Source of the DNA: Lachnospiraceae bacterium
GTDB lineage: Bacteria > Bacillota > Clostridia > Lachnospirales > Lachnospiraceae
Direction of reading: 5' to 3'
Length of the DNA: 64,000 nt
Assembly: GCA_017540265.1 (NCBI GenBank)
Contig: JAFYBJ010000025.1
Span: forward strand, 1-64,000
Positions 27,443-36,703 of the stretch are shown one piece after another. Position 1 is the first letter of the stretch; every line of letters starts with the position of its first letter. The position numbers and the translations under genes are program-made. The notes below the pieces were generated by a model. It made no database searches. It saw only the letters and a list, made by a program, of their open reading frames with translations, and had not been told where the DNA came from.

Positions 27443-28513
27443 TTAAAGCATCACATACAGTATCATATAAAGCAGCTGCGGTATGCAGCATGCAAAGCCT
27501 TTAAGCGCAGTCTTTATATCTTTTTTTACCAGTGCCAGAATAAGGGCTCCCCCTGCCACGGCACCCGCGGATAATATGGTACCCAGGGAAGAGCACATTC
27601 CGCTTAATATCCCGGTAAGAATGAGCAGGAATACCGGGTATATATTTTTTTCCTCATCGCCAAGCTTCAAAAGCCCTGCAAACATAAGGGGTACGGCAAC
27701 GCCCGCAAATACAGCTTTTCCCTGCCATGTCCTGGCTATGAGAAAATGTTCCGCGGTATATGCCGAAACATTTCCGTATATGAGAAATACTGCCATCATG
27801 CACATAAAAAACGGTATTGATAAGCTGTCCTTATCCTCTTCTTTTTTATAAAAGCCTGCTGCAGCTTCATACCAGCAGATAAAGTAAAGCGGTATGATAA
27901 AAAACGGCATGATGCTCTTTTGAAGTATGGTGGCATGTATGCCCGAAAAATCCGCAAGATAAGCAAAATAGAGCGGCAGCACCGCAAGGGCGTGACGATA
28001 GTCCAGTGCCGTGACGCCGCCCGTATAGGGAAGCATGGTGTACATGGCCCCCTGCTGTTGTGCTATCAGCGACTGTGTCACATAGTAGGCATTGTCGGTA
28101 TCAAAGAAGTCATAGGCCGCGCTTCCGTAGAGTATATATGCAAGAAGCAGGGCAAATACGGCAATGAAGGGAAGATTCCTGCGGTTTAAGTATCCTTCTG
28201 TTCTTATCTCTTTTTTAAATATCCCTTTAAGCTCTTTTTTCTTTACGGCGTAAAAAATACCTGCGGCGCAAAGCAGAAATTCCGTAACGGAAAAAATGCC
28301 GCTGCAAAAGCAAAAACTCTTCTGTTTTATAAAGAACATGCATATTAAGGATATCAAAAAAAAGGCTGACATATCTATCAGCCACCCCGTTATAAATATC
28401 ATATGCCATCTTTTTTTCTCTCCGGGGATCACATGCAGGAAAAGAAGACCTGCCGCAAAAGGCAGTATGATAAGCGCTGTTAAAAGCTTTAAACCGGATA
28501 AAAGAAGCTCCAT
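27443..28513 (-). CDS. N-terminal part of a split polytopic membrane protein (DUF6077-like)
   Basis: 356 aa with about nine hydrophobic helices. The DUF6077 assignment is a low-certainty recollection. The stop TAA (27443-27445) falls just after a helix (LLYMILYVML), and the frame then continues with 267 more residues at 27439. The start overlaps the epimerase stop by one base (TGATG), so it is translationally coupled to that gene. The chain downstream of carB and the epimerase suggests one transcript, although no functional link among the three is clear. Possibly a decaying gene. Confidence 0.6.
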   Translation of the reverse strand: MELLLSGLKLLTALIILPFAAGLLFLHVIPGEKKRWHMIFITGWLIDMSAFFLISLICMFFIKQKSFCFCSGIFSVTEFLLCAAGIFYAVKKKELKGIFKKEIRTEGYLNRRNLPFIAVFALLLAYILYGSAAYDFFDTDNAYYVTQSLIAQQQGAMYTMLPYTGGVTALDYRHALAVLPLYFAYLADFSGIHATILQKSIMPFFIIPLYFICWYEAAAGFYKKEEDKDSLSIPFFMCMMAVFLIYGNVSAYTAEHFLIARTWQGKAVFAGVAVPLMFAGLLKLGDEEKNIYPVFLLILTGILSGMCSSLGTILSAGAVAGGALILALVKKDIKTALKGFACCIPQLLYMILYVML

Positions 28514-29745
28514 CAGGATACTCCCGTCCTTTTTAATATTTCCAGGCAGGTGCGTCCGTTATGATAAGGACATTTCCAGGGTTCCGTAACGGGACGTCCC
28601 TGTATTGGTCTTCCGTCCTTATCAAGATCCTGATACCATTCGCCCCCCGGTCTTTTATCTGTCTGGAATTCCATTATATAATCCCACTGCGAAAGAGCCG
28701 CCTTAACAAACTTCTCTCTCATGGCAGAGCCTTCCGGATAACGCAGGGCCGCATTTAAAAAACCGTTTACGGTCTCTGCCTGCACCCACCATATCCTGGT
28801 TTCCTTTACCTTTCCGTTCTCTGCTTCCGCAGGAAGTGAATGACCGTCAAAGGCGTGCTCAAGTATCTCCTCTGCCATGACCTTAAGCGCAGGAGCAATC
28901 TCTTCCTTAAGCGCTTCATCATTAAGCATATCCGTCCCTTCGTCGAAGAGCCAGCTTGATTCTATATCATGCCCGTAGCTGGAAAGGTCTATGAGCGAAG
29001 CATAATCCCTGTCAAAGAAAACCTCCTGCCTTCTTTTCTCCAGATTCCATATATGCGTAAGAAAAATGTGTATCATCTCCCTGCACTTTTCTTTTGCACG
29101 CTCATCCTGCGAGACCTCGTAATACTTTGTATATGCTTCAAAAACATGAAGCAGGGTGTTCATGGTGCGTACGGCATTTACGCCGTTCTCCGAAAGCTTT
29201 TCGTTTGATGCTTCTGTAAAGCCTGCGTCAAAGGCTTCAAGATAACCGTCCTTATCGCGCATCTTACCTTCTATCAGATCAAAAAGCCCACGTGCCATAT
29301 CAAGCGCTTCCCTGTTGCCCGTAAGCCCGTGATATGCGGAAAGCCCGTATATCGCAAAGGACTGACAGTAAGTATGCTTCCCCGTATCGAGAGGCTTTCC
29401 GTCATAGCTTACCGACCAATACACTCCTCCGTTTTCCCTGTCAAAAAAATTATCTTTAAGATATGCAAAGGCATGATCCGCAAGAGCCTTAAGTTCCGGC
29501 ACCTTCTCATATCCTTCTTTTTCAAGGATGATGGCAGCTTCAGAAAAAAACCAGAGAATGCGGCTTAATAATATGCAGCCCTTCTCTGCTTTTCTGTCCG
29601 TCTTAAGATCATATGAAACATAGCCGTAAAAGCCGCCATGTTCATCATCCTTAAGCGCCGCCCAATATGGTATGATGCGCCCCGCAAGCTCTTTTAAAGC
29701 CGCGGCGCGCATCTCATTTAACTCTTTGCCAAAAAGAATTTCCAA
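28513..29745 (-). CDS. AGE-family epimerase, probable cellobiose 2-epimerase
   Basis: 410 aa, (alpha/alpha)6-barrel epimerase. It converts cellobiose to 4-O-beta-D-glucosyl-mannose for mannan and cellulose oligosaccharide use. Sequence runs parallel, from memory, to the Ruminococcus albus enzyme: HGGFYGYVSYDL, GVYWSVSYDGKP, SYGHDIESSW (His259) and PWKCPYHNGR (His395), the last two holding the catalytic histidines. No signal peptide; cytoplasmic. The start is a TTG at 29745 with AAAGGA 7 nt upstream, inside the last codons of carB and 3 nt behind its stop. An ATG at 29712 is an alternative that would give a chain closer to the usual ~390 aa. Confidence 0.88.
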   Translation of the reverse strand: MEILFGKELNEMRAAALKELAGRIIPYWAALKDDEHGGFYGYVSYDLKTDRKAEKGCILLSRILWFFSEAAIILEKEGYEKVPELKALADHAFAYLKDNFFDRENGGVYWSVSYDGKPLDTGKHTYCQSFAIYGLSAYHGLTGNREALDMARGLFDLIEGKMRDKDGYLEAFDAGFTEASNEKLSENGVNAVRTMNTLLHVFEAYTKYYEVSQDERAKEKCREMIHIFLTHIWNLEKRRQEVFFDRDYASLIDLSSYGHDIESSWLFDEGTDMLNDEALKEEIAPALKVMAEEILEHAFDGHSLPAEAENGKVKETRIWWVQAETVNGFLNAALRYPEGSAMREKFVKAALSQWDYIMEFQTDKRPGGEWYQDLDKDGRPIQGRPVTEPWKCPYHNGRTCLEILKRTGVS

Positions 29746-29748
29746 CGC

Positions 29749-32700
29749 TCAATCCTTTATCATCGCATGATATTCCTGGAGGCTTACGGGAACGCCCTCG
29801 CCCTTCTTCTCTGCCTTGATACCTGCAGCTGTAGCTCTTGCTGCTGCCATGGTGGTCATATAAGGTATGCGGTGCTTTATCGCATTCTGACGGATATAGC
29901 TGTCGGAAACCGCATCCTTCTTATCCGTGGGAGTATTCACGATAAGATCGATCTCTCCGTTTGTGATGGCATCTATGATATTGGGTCTGCCTTCATAGAT
30001 CTTCTTTATCTTCTCTGTCTCTATGCCTGCTTCCTTTATCATATCATAAGTTCCGCCGGTCGAGAGTATCTTAAAGCCGTCCTCCGCAAGGCTCCTTGCG
30101 ATCTCTATAAGCTCGGGCTTATCCCTGTCGCTTACGGATATGAGCACGGTACCGCTCATGGGAAGCTCGGTGCGTGTACCCTCTTCAGCCTTGAAGAAAG
30201 CGCGGCCCCAGTCTGTGGAAAGTCCCAGCACCTCACCGGTGGAACGCATTTCGGGTCCGAGTACCGGATCAACCTCAGGGAACATATTGAAGGGGAATAC
30301 CGCTTCCTTAACACCATAGTAAGGTATCTTTCTGTCCTTAAGATCCGTAACGGGCGACTTCCTGCCTGTAAGAGGAAGTGTCATTATATCCGTAGCTGTC
30401 TGCACCATATTTATGCCGCATACCTTTGAAACCAGGGGAACGGTACGTGATGCCCTGGGATTTGCCTCTATAACATAGACCACATCATCCTCTATCGCAT
30501 ACTGCATATTCATAAGGCCCACAACATTAAGCTCTTTTGCGATCTTTCTTGTGTAATCCTTTATGGTCTCGATCTGCGCATCGGTAAGATGCTTTGAAGG
30601 AAGGATGCATGCCGAATCGCCGGAATGGATTCCCGCAAGCTCGATGTGCTCCATAACAGCGGGAACGAATACATCATTTCCGTCGCTTATCGCATCAGCC
30701 TCGCACTCTGTTGCATGATGGAGGAAACGGTCAATAAGTATAGGCCTGTCAGGTGTAACACCGACAGCTTCTGCCATATAAAGATCCATCTGCGCATCGT
30801 CGTGAACCACTTCCATTCCTCTTCCGCCAAGGACGTAAGAAGGACGGACCATTACGGGATAGCCTATCTTTCCGGCTAACGCCTTCGCCTCTTCAACCGT
30901 TACTGCCATGCCGGATTCAGCCATGGGAATGCCAAGCTTATCCATCATGTTCCTGAAGAGATCCCTGTCCTCTGCAAGGTCGATAGCTTCGGGTGTGGTA
31001 CCTAAGATGTTCACGCCGTTCTTCTTAAGTGAAGCGGCGAGATTGAGAGGAGTCTGTCCTCCGAACTGGGTTATAACGCCCACAGGATTTTCTTTTCTGT
31101 ATATTGCAAGCACATCTTCAAGTGTAAGAGGCTCGAAGTAAAGCTTGTCGGATGTATCGTAATCGGTTGAAACAGTCTCGGGATTGCAGTTTACGATGAC
31201 AGTTTCAAAGCCGAGCTTCTTTAATGCAAATGCAGCATGAACGCAGCAGTAATCGAACTCAATACCCTGACCTATCCTGTTGGGACCTCCGCCAAGGATC
31301 ATTACCTTCTTCTTGTCTGTATTTACAGGGCTTTCATCCTTTTCGATATTGTAGCTGGAATAGTAATAAGCGCTGTCCTTCGTGCCGCTTACATGTACGC
31401 CTTCCCATGCTTCAGTGCAGCCTGCTGCTTCTCTTGCATTCCTGATATCATCCTCGGATACTCCGCATATCATTGCGAGATATCTGTCGGAGAAACCATC
31501 CTTCTTTGCCTTTACAAGAATGTCATCGGCAGGAACCTTACCGGGTGTACGTGCACCGAAATCCTCATCGGAAGCACCGGGATGTGAAGCCTTTGCAACT
31601 TCCTTTTCCTCATCAACCAGCTCTTTCATCTGCTCTAAGAAGTACATCTTTATCTTTGTGAGCTCATAAAACCTTTCAAGGGAAGCGCCTTTTCTTATGG
31701 CCTCATACATAATGAACTGTCTTTCGCTTGTGGGATAAATGAGCATATCCAGGAGCTCATCAAGGCTCTTCTCATGAAAATCCTTCACATAGCCGAGACC
31801 GTAGCGGTTCTTCTCAAGGGAACGTATAGCCTTCTGGAAAGCCTCTTTGTAAGTCTTTCCTATGCTCATCACCTCACCCACGGCACGCATCTGGGTTCCG
31901 AGATGATCATCAACACCCTTGAATTTCTCAAATGCCCAGCGCGCGAATTTGATCACAACATAATCGCCGTCGGGAACATACTTATCGAGAGTACCGTATT
32001 TGCCGCATTCTATATCTTCAAGATTCAGACCGCAGGCAAGCATTGCGGAAACAAGGGCGATGGGGAAGCCCGTAGCCTTTGATGCAAGCGCCGAAGATCT
32101 GGAAGTTCTGGGATTGATCTCTATTATTATCACTCTTCCGGTCTTGGGATCATGTGCAAACTGGCAGTTGCAGCCACCGATGACCTGAACCTTGTCGACC
32201 ACCTTGTAAGCCTGCTCCTGCAGCTTCTTCTGAACATCCTCGGATATTGTGAGCATGGGAGCGGAACAGAAGGAATCACCTGTATGCACACCCATGGGAT
32301 CGATATTCTCTATGAAGCAGACCGTGATCATCTTTCCCTTTGAATCACGTACCACCTCAAGCTCAAGCTCTTCCCAGCCGATGACGGATTCCTCAACCAG
32401 AACCTGATGAACAAGTGAAGCCTGTAAGCCTCTTGCGCAGACGGTCTTTAACTCTTCAACATTGTATACGAGTCCGCCGCCGGCACCGCCCATGGTATAT
32501 GCAGGTCTGAGTACCACAGGATAACCTAAGTCCTCAGCTATCTTTACGGCTTCATCCACGGAATAAGCCACCTGGCTGCGTGCCATTTCCACGCCCAGCT
32601 CGTTCATGGTATTCTTGAATTCTATCCTGTCCTCACCGCGCTCTATGGCATCCACCTGAACGCCGATGACCTGAACTCCGTATTTATCAAGGACGCCTGC

Positions 32701-33009
32701 CTTTGCCAGCTCGGAGCATAAATTAAGACCGGACTGTCCGCCGAGATTGGGCAATAATGCATCCGGTCTTTCCTTTTCAATTATTTCAGTGAGTCTCTTT
32801 ACGTTAAGAGGCTCTATATATGTAACATCCGCAGTTTCCGGATCGGTCATTATCGTAGCAGGATTTGAATTAACAAGTATTATCTCATATCCAAGCTTCT
32901 TTAATGCCTTACATGCCTGTGTACCGGAATAATCAAATTCACAGGCCTGGCCGATGATAATGGGGCCGGAGCCTATGATGAGTATGCGGTGAATATCTTC
33001 TCTTTTCAT
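29749..33009 (-). CDS. carB: Carbamoyl-phosphate synthase large subunit
   Basis: 1086 aa, full length. It makes carbamoyl phosphate from bicarbonate, ammonia and two ATP for pyrimidines and arginine. Two ATP-grasp halves begin with ILIIGSGPIIIGQ and VMILGGGPNRIGQG, each followed by NSNPAT or NCNPET signatures; the C-terminal MGS-like allosteric domain (from about 950) has ILSTGGTYDMIKEAG. The ATG at 33009 was picked over a frame running 114 nt further upstream because GGAGG lies 9 nt before it and MKREDIHRI matches the family start. No carA, pyr or arg gene is adjacent, so the glutaminase subunit must be encoded elsewhere. Confidence 0.97.
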   Translation of the reverse strand: MKREDIHRILIIGSGPIIIGQACEFDYSGTQACKALKKLGYEIILVNSNPATIMTDPETADVTYIEPLNVKRLTEIIEKERPDALLPNLGGQSGLNLCSELAKAGVLDKYGVQVIGVQVDAIERGEDRIEFKNTMNELGVEMARSQVAYSVDEAVKIAEDLGYPVVLRPAYTMGGAGGGLVYNVEELKTVCARGLQASLVHQVLVEESVIGWEELELEVVRDSKGKMITVCFIENIDPMGVHTGDSFCSAPMLTISEDVQKKLQEQAYKVVDKVQVIGGCNCQFAHDPKTGRVIIIEINPRTSRSSALASKATGFPIALVSAMLACGLNLEDIECGKYGTLDKYVPDGDYVVIKFARWAFEKFKGVDDHLGTQMRAVGEVMSIGKTYKEAFQKAIRSLEKNRYGLGYVKDFHEKSLDELLDMLIYPTSERQFIMYEAIRKGASLERFYELTKIKMYFLEQMKELVDEEKEVAKASHPGASDEDFGARTPGKVPADDILVKAKKDGFSDRYLAMICGVSEDDIRNAREAAGCTEAWEGVHVSGTKDSAYYYSSYNIEKDESPVNTDKKKVMILGGGPNRIGQGIEFDYCCVHAAFALKKLGFETVIVNCNPETVSTDYDTSDKLYFEPLTLEDVLAIYRKENPVGVITQFGGQTPLNLAASLKKNGVNILGTTPEAIDLAEDRDLFRNMMDKLGIPMAESGMAVTVEEAKALAGKIGYPVMVRPSYVLGGRGMEVVHDDAQMDLYMAEAVGVTPDRPILIDRFLHHATECEADAISDGNDVFVPAVMEHIELAGIHSGDSACILPSKHLTDAQIETIKDYTRKIAKELNVVGLMNMQYAIEDDVVYVIEANPRASRTVPLVSKVCGINMVQTATDIMTLPLTGRKSPVTDLKDRKIPYYGVKEAVFPFNMFPEVDPVLGPEMRSTGEVLGLSTDWGRAFFKAEEGTRTELPMSGTVLISVSDRDKPELIEIARSLAEDGFKILSTGGTYDMIKEAGIETEKIKKIYEGRPNIIDAITNGEIDLIVNTPTDKKDAVSDSYIRQNAIKHRIPYMTTMAAARATAAGIKAEKKGEGVPVSLQEYHAMIKD

Positions 33010-33100
33010 TTTAGAGCGTCCTCCTTCTTTAGAAAACCAATTTGCGAAGTATTTTACTACATTTTTGCAAAGACTTAAATGATTAATTTTTTTTTGTGCG

Positions 33101-33958
33101 TTAGAACGTCTGAAGGAACTCATATCCTATAAGCGTAAGTCCCTTTGCGGGTGCCGTGGGACCGGCCGCCTCCCGGTCTCTTGCATCCAGGATATCCTTT
33201 ACCTTTTCCGGTGCGATACGGCCTCTTCCAGCTTCCATAAGGGTTCCGGCTATTATCCTCACCATATTGTAAAGGAAGCCGTTGCCGCTTATCCTTATCA
33301 CTATATCTCCGGGAGCGTTTCCTGCTTCGGTCTCCTCGTCCTCAAATACGGATTCATTCTCTATCTCTATGCTGTAGATGGTCCTTATCTTTGAAGGAGA
33401 GCTGCTGCCCGTGCTGCAGAAGCTTGTGAAATCATGCTCGCCTATAAGATACCCCGCTGCCCTCCGCATCTTTTCGATATCAAAACTGTTGTAGGTCCAG
33501 TAGGAATAAAGACGCTTTTGCGGGAGTTCAAAAGGAGCGCTGTAAATGTGATATTCGTAGGTCTTTATGGTATCACATTTCCTCGGATGGAAACCCTGGG
33601 GCACCTCTTCACCGCAGAGCACTCTTATATCCGGCGGAAGCACCCTGTTTAAGGCATAGGGAAGCTTTGATGCTTCTATCCTTGCGTGAGTATCAAATAC
33701 CGCGAGATTACCGTATGCGTGAACGCCGGTATCCGTACGGCTTGCGCCTATGACCTCTATATCCTCCTTAAACACCCGTGAGAGCACCTCGTTTAAAGTA
33801 CCTTCTATCGTGGGAGCTCCGGAAGCCTGCTTCTGGAAACCGTGATAAGCGGTTCCGTCGTAGGCGATGGTTAACATCATGCGGCGGAGAGGACGTTCGG
33901 GGGATGTGGAGTTTTTTTCTGTAGTTTTTTCTGTAGTTTTTTCTGTAGTTTCTTTCAT
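33101..33958 (-). CDS. truA: tRNA pseudouridine synthase A
   Basis: 285 aa. It isomerises uridines 38-40 in the tRNA anticodon stem-loop. The catalytic Asp is Asp76 in GASRTDTGVHA; the LTIAYDGTAYHGFQ start of the core is typical. The first 26 residues are a TTEK repeat tail (three 12-bp repeats at 33909-33955) absent from usual TruA, which has ~245-260 aa. An ATG at 33880 (MLTIAYDG preceded by one Met) would give normal length. Neither start has a clear Shine-Dalgarno sequence, so the start is uncertain. Position behind ecfT is the standard Firmicutes order. Confidence 0.93.
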   Translation of the reverse strand: MKETTEKTTEKTTEKNSTSPERPLRRMMLTIAYDGTAYHGFQKQASGAPTIEGTLNEVLSRVFKEDIEVIGASRTDTGVHAYGNLAVFDTHARIEASKLPYALNRVLPPDIRVLCGEEVPQGFHPRKCDTIKTYEYHIYSAPFELPQKRLYSYWTYNSFDIEKMRRAAGYLIGEHDFTSFCSTGSSSPSKIRTIYSIEIENESVFEDEETEAGNAPGDIVIRISGNGFLYNMVRIIAGTLMEAGRGRIAPEKVKDILDARDREAAGPTAPAKGLTLIGYEFLQTF

Positions 33959-33968
33959 GGTTATTGTA

Positions 33969-34037
33969 AAGATCCTTCGCTTCGCTCAGGATGACAAGCG
34001 TAGTGGCTGGACGACAAGCGTAGTGGCTGGATGACAG
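33969..34037. repeat. Second 20-bp minisatellite with the same 27-bp head
   Basis: The 27-bp head at 33969-33995 is identical to 23103-23129. Two 20-bp units follow (33991-34010 and 34011-34030, one base different) plus a partial third. Unit sequence differs from the first locus beyond the shared GGATGAC core. Fills the truA-ecfT gap. Confidence 0.88.
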
Positions 34038-34065
34038 CGCTGCTTTAAAACGGACCGTATAAGCG

Positions 34066-34881
34066 TCAGCCTGTAATGCGGGGGATCAGGCTTCCCCAGA
34101 ATACGATCGTAATAATATAAAATATAAATACCGCAAAGGCTGCGCCGTCACGCCTTGCATATCTTAAGGGATTCATCTGCGTGCGGCCCTCGCCGCCATG
34201 ATAGCATCTGGCCTCCATAGCCATTGCCAGGTCCCCCGCCCTCCTGAAGGCAGATATAAATAAGGGAACCAGAACCGGCACAAGCGACTTCACTTTCCTG
34301 AATATATTTCCGCTCTCAAAATCCGCCCCCCTTGAAAGCTGGGCTTTCATTATCTTGTTTGTCTCATCCACAAGTATGGGGATAAAGCGCAGGGCAATGG
34401 ACATCATCATTGCTATCTCATGCACCGGAAAATGTATGACCTTTAAGGGCTTCATAAGACTTTCAAGCGCAGACGTAAGCCTGGTGGGTGTCGTGGTGAG
34501 CGTCATCAGATTGGAACCGAATATCATCAGCATGAATCTTGAAAGCATCAGTCCCGTGCGTTCTATGCCCTCCCTGCTTATATTTATCCTCCACCATGAA
34601 AATACAGGCTCACCGCCCGTGAAGAAAAGATTCATAAGAGAAGTAAATATAAGAATGAACCATACAGGCTTAAGGCCTTTAAGGATATATTTAAAAGGCA
34701 CTTTCGACACAAGTGTGGCCGAAAGCAGAAAAATAAAAGCGCATATATATACAGCCGGCGACTTATAAATAAAAAGACTTATAAGATACGCAAAGGTAAT
34801 GATAAGCTTCGTGCGCGGATCGAGCCTGTGCACCGGCGAATCGGCATTATAGTATTTTCCAAGTGTTATATCCCGGATCAA
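34066..34881 (-). CDS. ecfT: ECF transporter transmembrane protein EcfT
   Basis: 271 aa, about five to six membrane helices. It couples two ATPases to interchangeable vitamin-binding S components. The cytoplasmic coupling helices carry the Ala-Arg-Gly type motifs, seen here as QLSRGADF and AMEARCYHG. Start overlaps the ecfA2 stop by 4 bp. Belongs to the group II (shared-energiser) ECF system; S components lie elsewhere in the genome. Confidence 0.95.
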   Translation of the reverse strand: MIRDITLGKYYNADSPVHRLDPRTKLIITFAYLISLFIYKSPAVYICAFIFLLSATLVSKVPFKYILKGLKPVWFILIFTSLMNLFFTGGEPVFSWWRINISREGIERTGLMLSRFMLMIFGSNLMTLTTTPTRLTSALESLMKPLKVIHFPVHEIAMMMSIALRFIPILVDETNKIMKAQLSRGADFESGNIFRKVKSLVPVLVPLFISAFRRAGDLAMAMEARCYHGGEGRTQMNPLRYARRDGAAFAVFIFYIITIVFWGSLIPRITG

Positions 34882-35771
34882 GCCTTATCCCCCAGTACTC
34901 TCATTATCTCATCCGCTGCATCCTTTACATTAAGGATACCGGTATTCACATCAAAGCCTTTTTCCTTTAATTTAAGCATCACGCTTGTGACAGCAGGTAC
35001 CGCAAGTCCCATCTCCTCCAGCTCTTTTGCGTGTGAAAAGACTTCAATGGGCTCTGCATCAAATACCTTCTTTCCCTTATCCATAACCATGATCCTGTCG
35101 GCATAGCGGGCCACATCTTCCATGGAATGGGATATAAGCACGATGGACATGCTCTTTTCATCCTTCAGTCCGCTTATCATATGAAGCAGCTCTTCCCTGC
35201 CTGCGGGATCGAGGCCTGCCGTGGGTTCATCCAGCACCAAAAGCTCAGGCTTCATCGCCAGTACACCTGCTATGGCTGCCCTTCTCTTCTGTCCTCCGGA
35301 AAGATCAAAAGGCGACTGGTAAAAACATTCATCAGACAGTCCCACTTTTTTGATGGTCTCATAAGCTGTGAGCTCAGCCTGTTTTCTGGATACACCGTTA
35401 TTAAGCGGGCCGTAGCACACATCTTCAAATACCGTATCCGCAAAAAGCTGATGCTCGGGATACTGGAATACCAGCCCCACATGACCGCGGTATCTTTTCC
35501 TGTCATATTTTTTTTCAAAAATGGATTCGCCGTTAAAATATATTGTTCCCGACTTTGGCGTAAGCAGTGCATTTAAATGTTCTGCAAGCGTAGACTTTCC
35601 GGATCCCGTATGTCCGATAAGTCCGATAAACTCGCCCTTTTCTATCTTAAAGCTCACATCATCAAGAGCGCGCACCCTGTCTGCGCCGCCCTCATATTCA
35701 TATATGAGATGATCGGCGATCAAAAGAGGTATTCTTTTGTCCTTATTTTCGTTATCCATCATTTCTTGCAT
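34878..35771 (-). CDS. ecfA2: ECF transporter ATP-binding protein EcfA2
   Basis: 297 aa ABC ATPase with Walker [10 protein letters not shown], signature LSGGQKRR, Walker [13 protein letters not shown] and the Q-loop FQYPEHQLF typical of EcfA2. It forms the ATPase heterodimer with EcfA1 on EcfT to energise vitamin uptake. The first ATG overlaps the ecfA1 end by 20 bp; two further ATGs lie 9 and 12 nt inside and are possible starts. Confidence 0.95.
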   Translation of the reverse strand: MQEMMDNENKDKRIPLLIADHLIYEYEGGADRVRALDDVSFKIEKGEFIGLIGHTGSGKSTLAEHLNALLTPKSGTIYFNGESIFEKKYDRKRYRGHVGLVFQYPEHQLFADTVFEDVCYGPLNNGVSRKQAELTAYETIKKVGLSDECFYQSPFDLSGGQKRRAAIAGVLAMKPELLVLDEPTAGLDPAGREELLHMISGLKDEKSMSIVLISHSMEDVARYADRIMVMDKGKKVFDAEPIEVFSHAKELEEMGLAVPAVTSVMLKLKEKGFDVNTGILNVKDAADEIMRVLGDKA

Positions 35772-36612
35772 TTCCGCGTATTGCAGCTATAAGCTCCGCC
35801 TCAGTAAGTATTCCGGCGGGTATATCAAGCCCTCTTTGCTTAAGTTCCCATGCCAGCTCTGTCACCTGGGGAACGGTAAGCCGCAGGGCCTTAAGTTCCG
35901 GCACTCTGGAAAATATCTCCTTTGGAGTCCCCTCCATCACAGCCTTCCCCTTGTTCATAACTATCACACGGTCCGCTCCCGTCACTTCTTCCATGTAGTG
36001 TGTGATGAGGATGATGGTAATACCTTCCCTGTTAAGCTTTTTTGCGGTCTCTATCACATCTTTCCTGCCGGCCGGATCCAGCATGGCTGTGGGCTCATCG
36101 AATATGATGCAGTCGGGATGCATGGCTGTTACTCCTGCAATGGATACGCGCTGTTTCTGGCCTCCGGAAAGCTTTACGGGATCATTTTTCCTGTAAGCAT
36201 ACATTCCCACCGCCTTAAGGCTCTCATCAACCCTTGCACGTATCTCATCAGCCGGTACACCGAGATTCTCAGGACCGAATGCCACATCCTCTTCCACAAG
36301 CTGTCCGACTATCTGATTATCGGGATTCTGAAATACCATACCTGCACATTTCCTGATATCCAGATGCTTTTCACTGTTCCTTGTATTCATGCCCTTTACA
36401 AGCACATTTCCTTCCGTGGGCATAAGCATTGCATTTATATGTCTGGCCATAGTAGATTTGCCGGACCCGTTATGTCCGAGTACGGCAATAAATTCCCCGG
36501 GCTTTACGGAAAGCGTAAGGTCATCCACCGCTGTGGTGATGCCTTCCACATTACCTTCCTCATCCCTGCGGATATAATCAAATGTAAGACTGTTTATTTC
36601 TACGATATCCAT
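35752..36612 (-). CDS. ecfA1: ECF transporter ATP-binding protein EcfA1
   Basis: 286 aa from the ATG at 36612. Walker [11 protein letters not shown]-loop FQNPDNQIV, signature LSGGQKQR, Walker [12 protein letters not shown]. The family normally begins with I-E-x-x-x-L-x-F-x-Y, matching [11 protein letters not shown] just inside this start. A TTG at 36630 is the alternative; AAGGAG lies 3 nt before it, inside the 3' arm of the hairpin at 36633-36668. First gene of the ecfA1-ecfA2-ecfT unit behind rplQ. Confidence 0.94.
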   Translation of the reverse strand: MDIVEINSLTFDYIRRDEEGNVEGITTAVDDLTLSVKPGEFIAVLGHNGSGKSTMARHINAMLMPTEGNVLVKGMNTRNSEKHLDIRKCAGMVFQNPDNQIVGQLVEEDVAFGPENLGVPADEIRARVDESLKAVGMYAYRKNDPVKLSGGQKQRVSIAGVTAMHPDCIIFDEPTAMLDPAGRKDVIETAKKLNREGITIILITHYMEEVTGADRVIVMNKGKAVMEGTPKEIFSRVPELKALRLTVPQVTELAWELKQRGLDIPAGILTEAELIAAIRGNARNDG

Positions 36613-36625
36613 TATTTCTTTACTT

Positions 36626-36668
36626 AACAAAAGCTCCTTCCCGCGGACACATATCCCCGGAAAGGAGC
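36626..36668 (-). terminator. Hairpin with T tract before ecfA1 (terminator or ribosome-binding-site lock)
   Basis: 36633-36642 pairs with 36659-36668 (GCTCCTT with AAGGAGC, one wobble, then two GC pairs), followed on the minus strand by TTTTGTT. The 3' arm contains the only AAGGAG near ecfA1. It may end the ribosomal transcript, hide the ribosome binding site, or both. Confidence 0.6.
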
Positions 36669-36703
36669 CTAAATTCTAAGTGTTTTCAGTGTCTGCGCAC
36701 TCT

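Noticed and set aside
33010..33100. Promoter or pyrimidine attenuator before carB
   Set aside because: Only a TAAAAT with a poor -35 could be found and no terminator-antiterminator pair is visible, so it was not listed.
33010..33123. 38-residue N-terminal extension of CarB
   Set aside because: It overlaps truA and intergenic AT-rich DNA, while GGAGG and the family-typical start support the ATG at 33009.
35737..36627. Long plus-strand open frame (296 codons) opposite ecfA1/ecfA2
   Set aside because: It is antisense to a clear ABC ATPase, has no family motif and no convincing ribosome binding site; typical shadow of a real gene.
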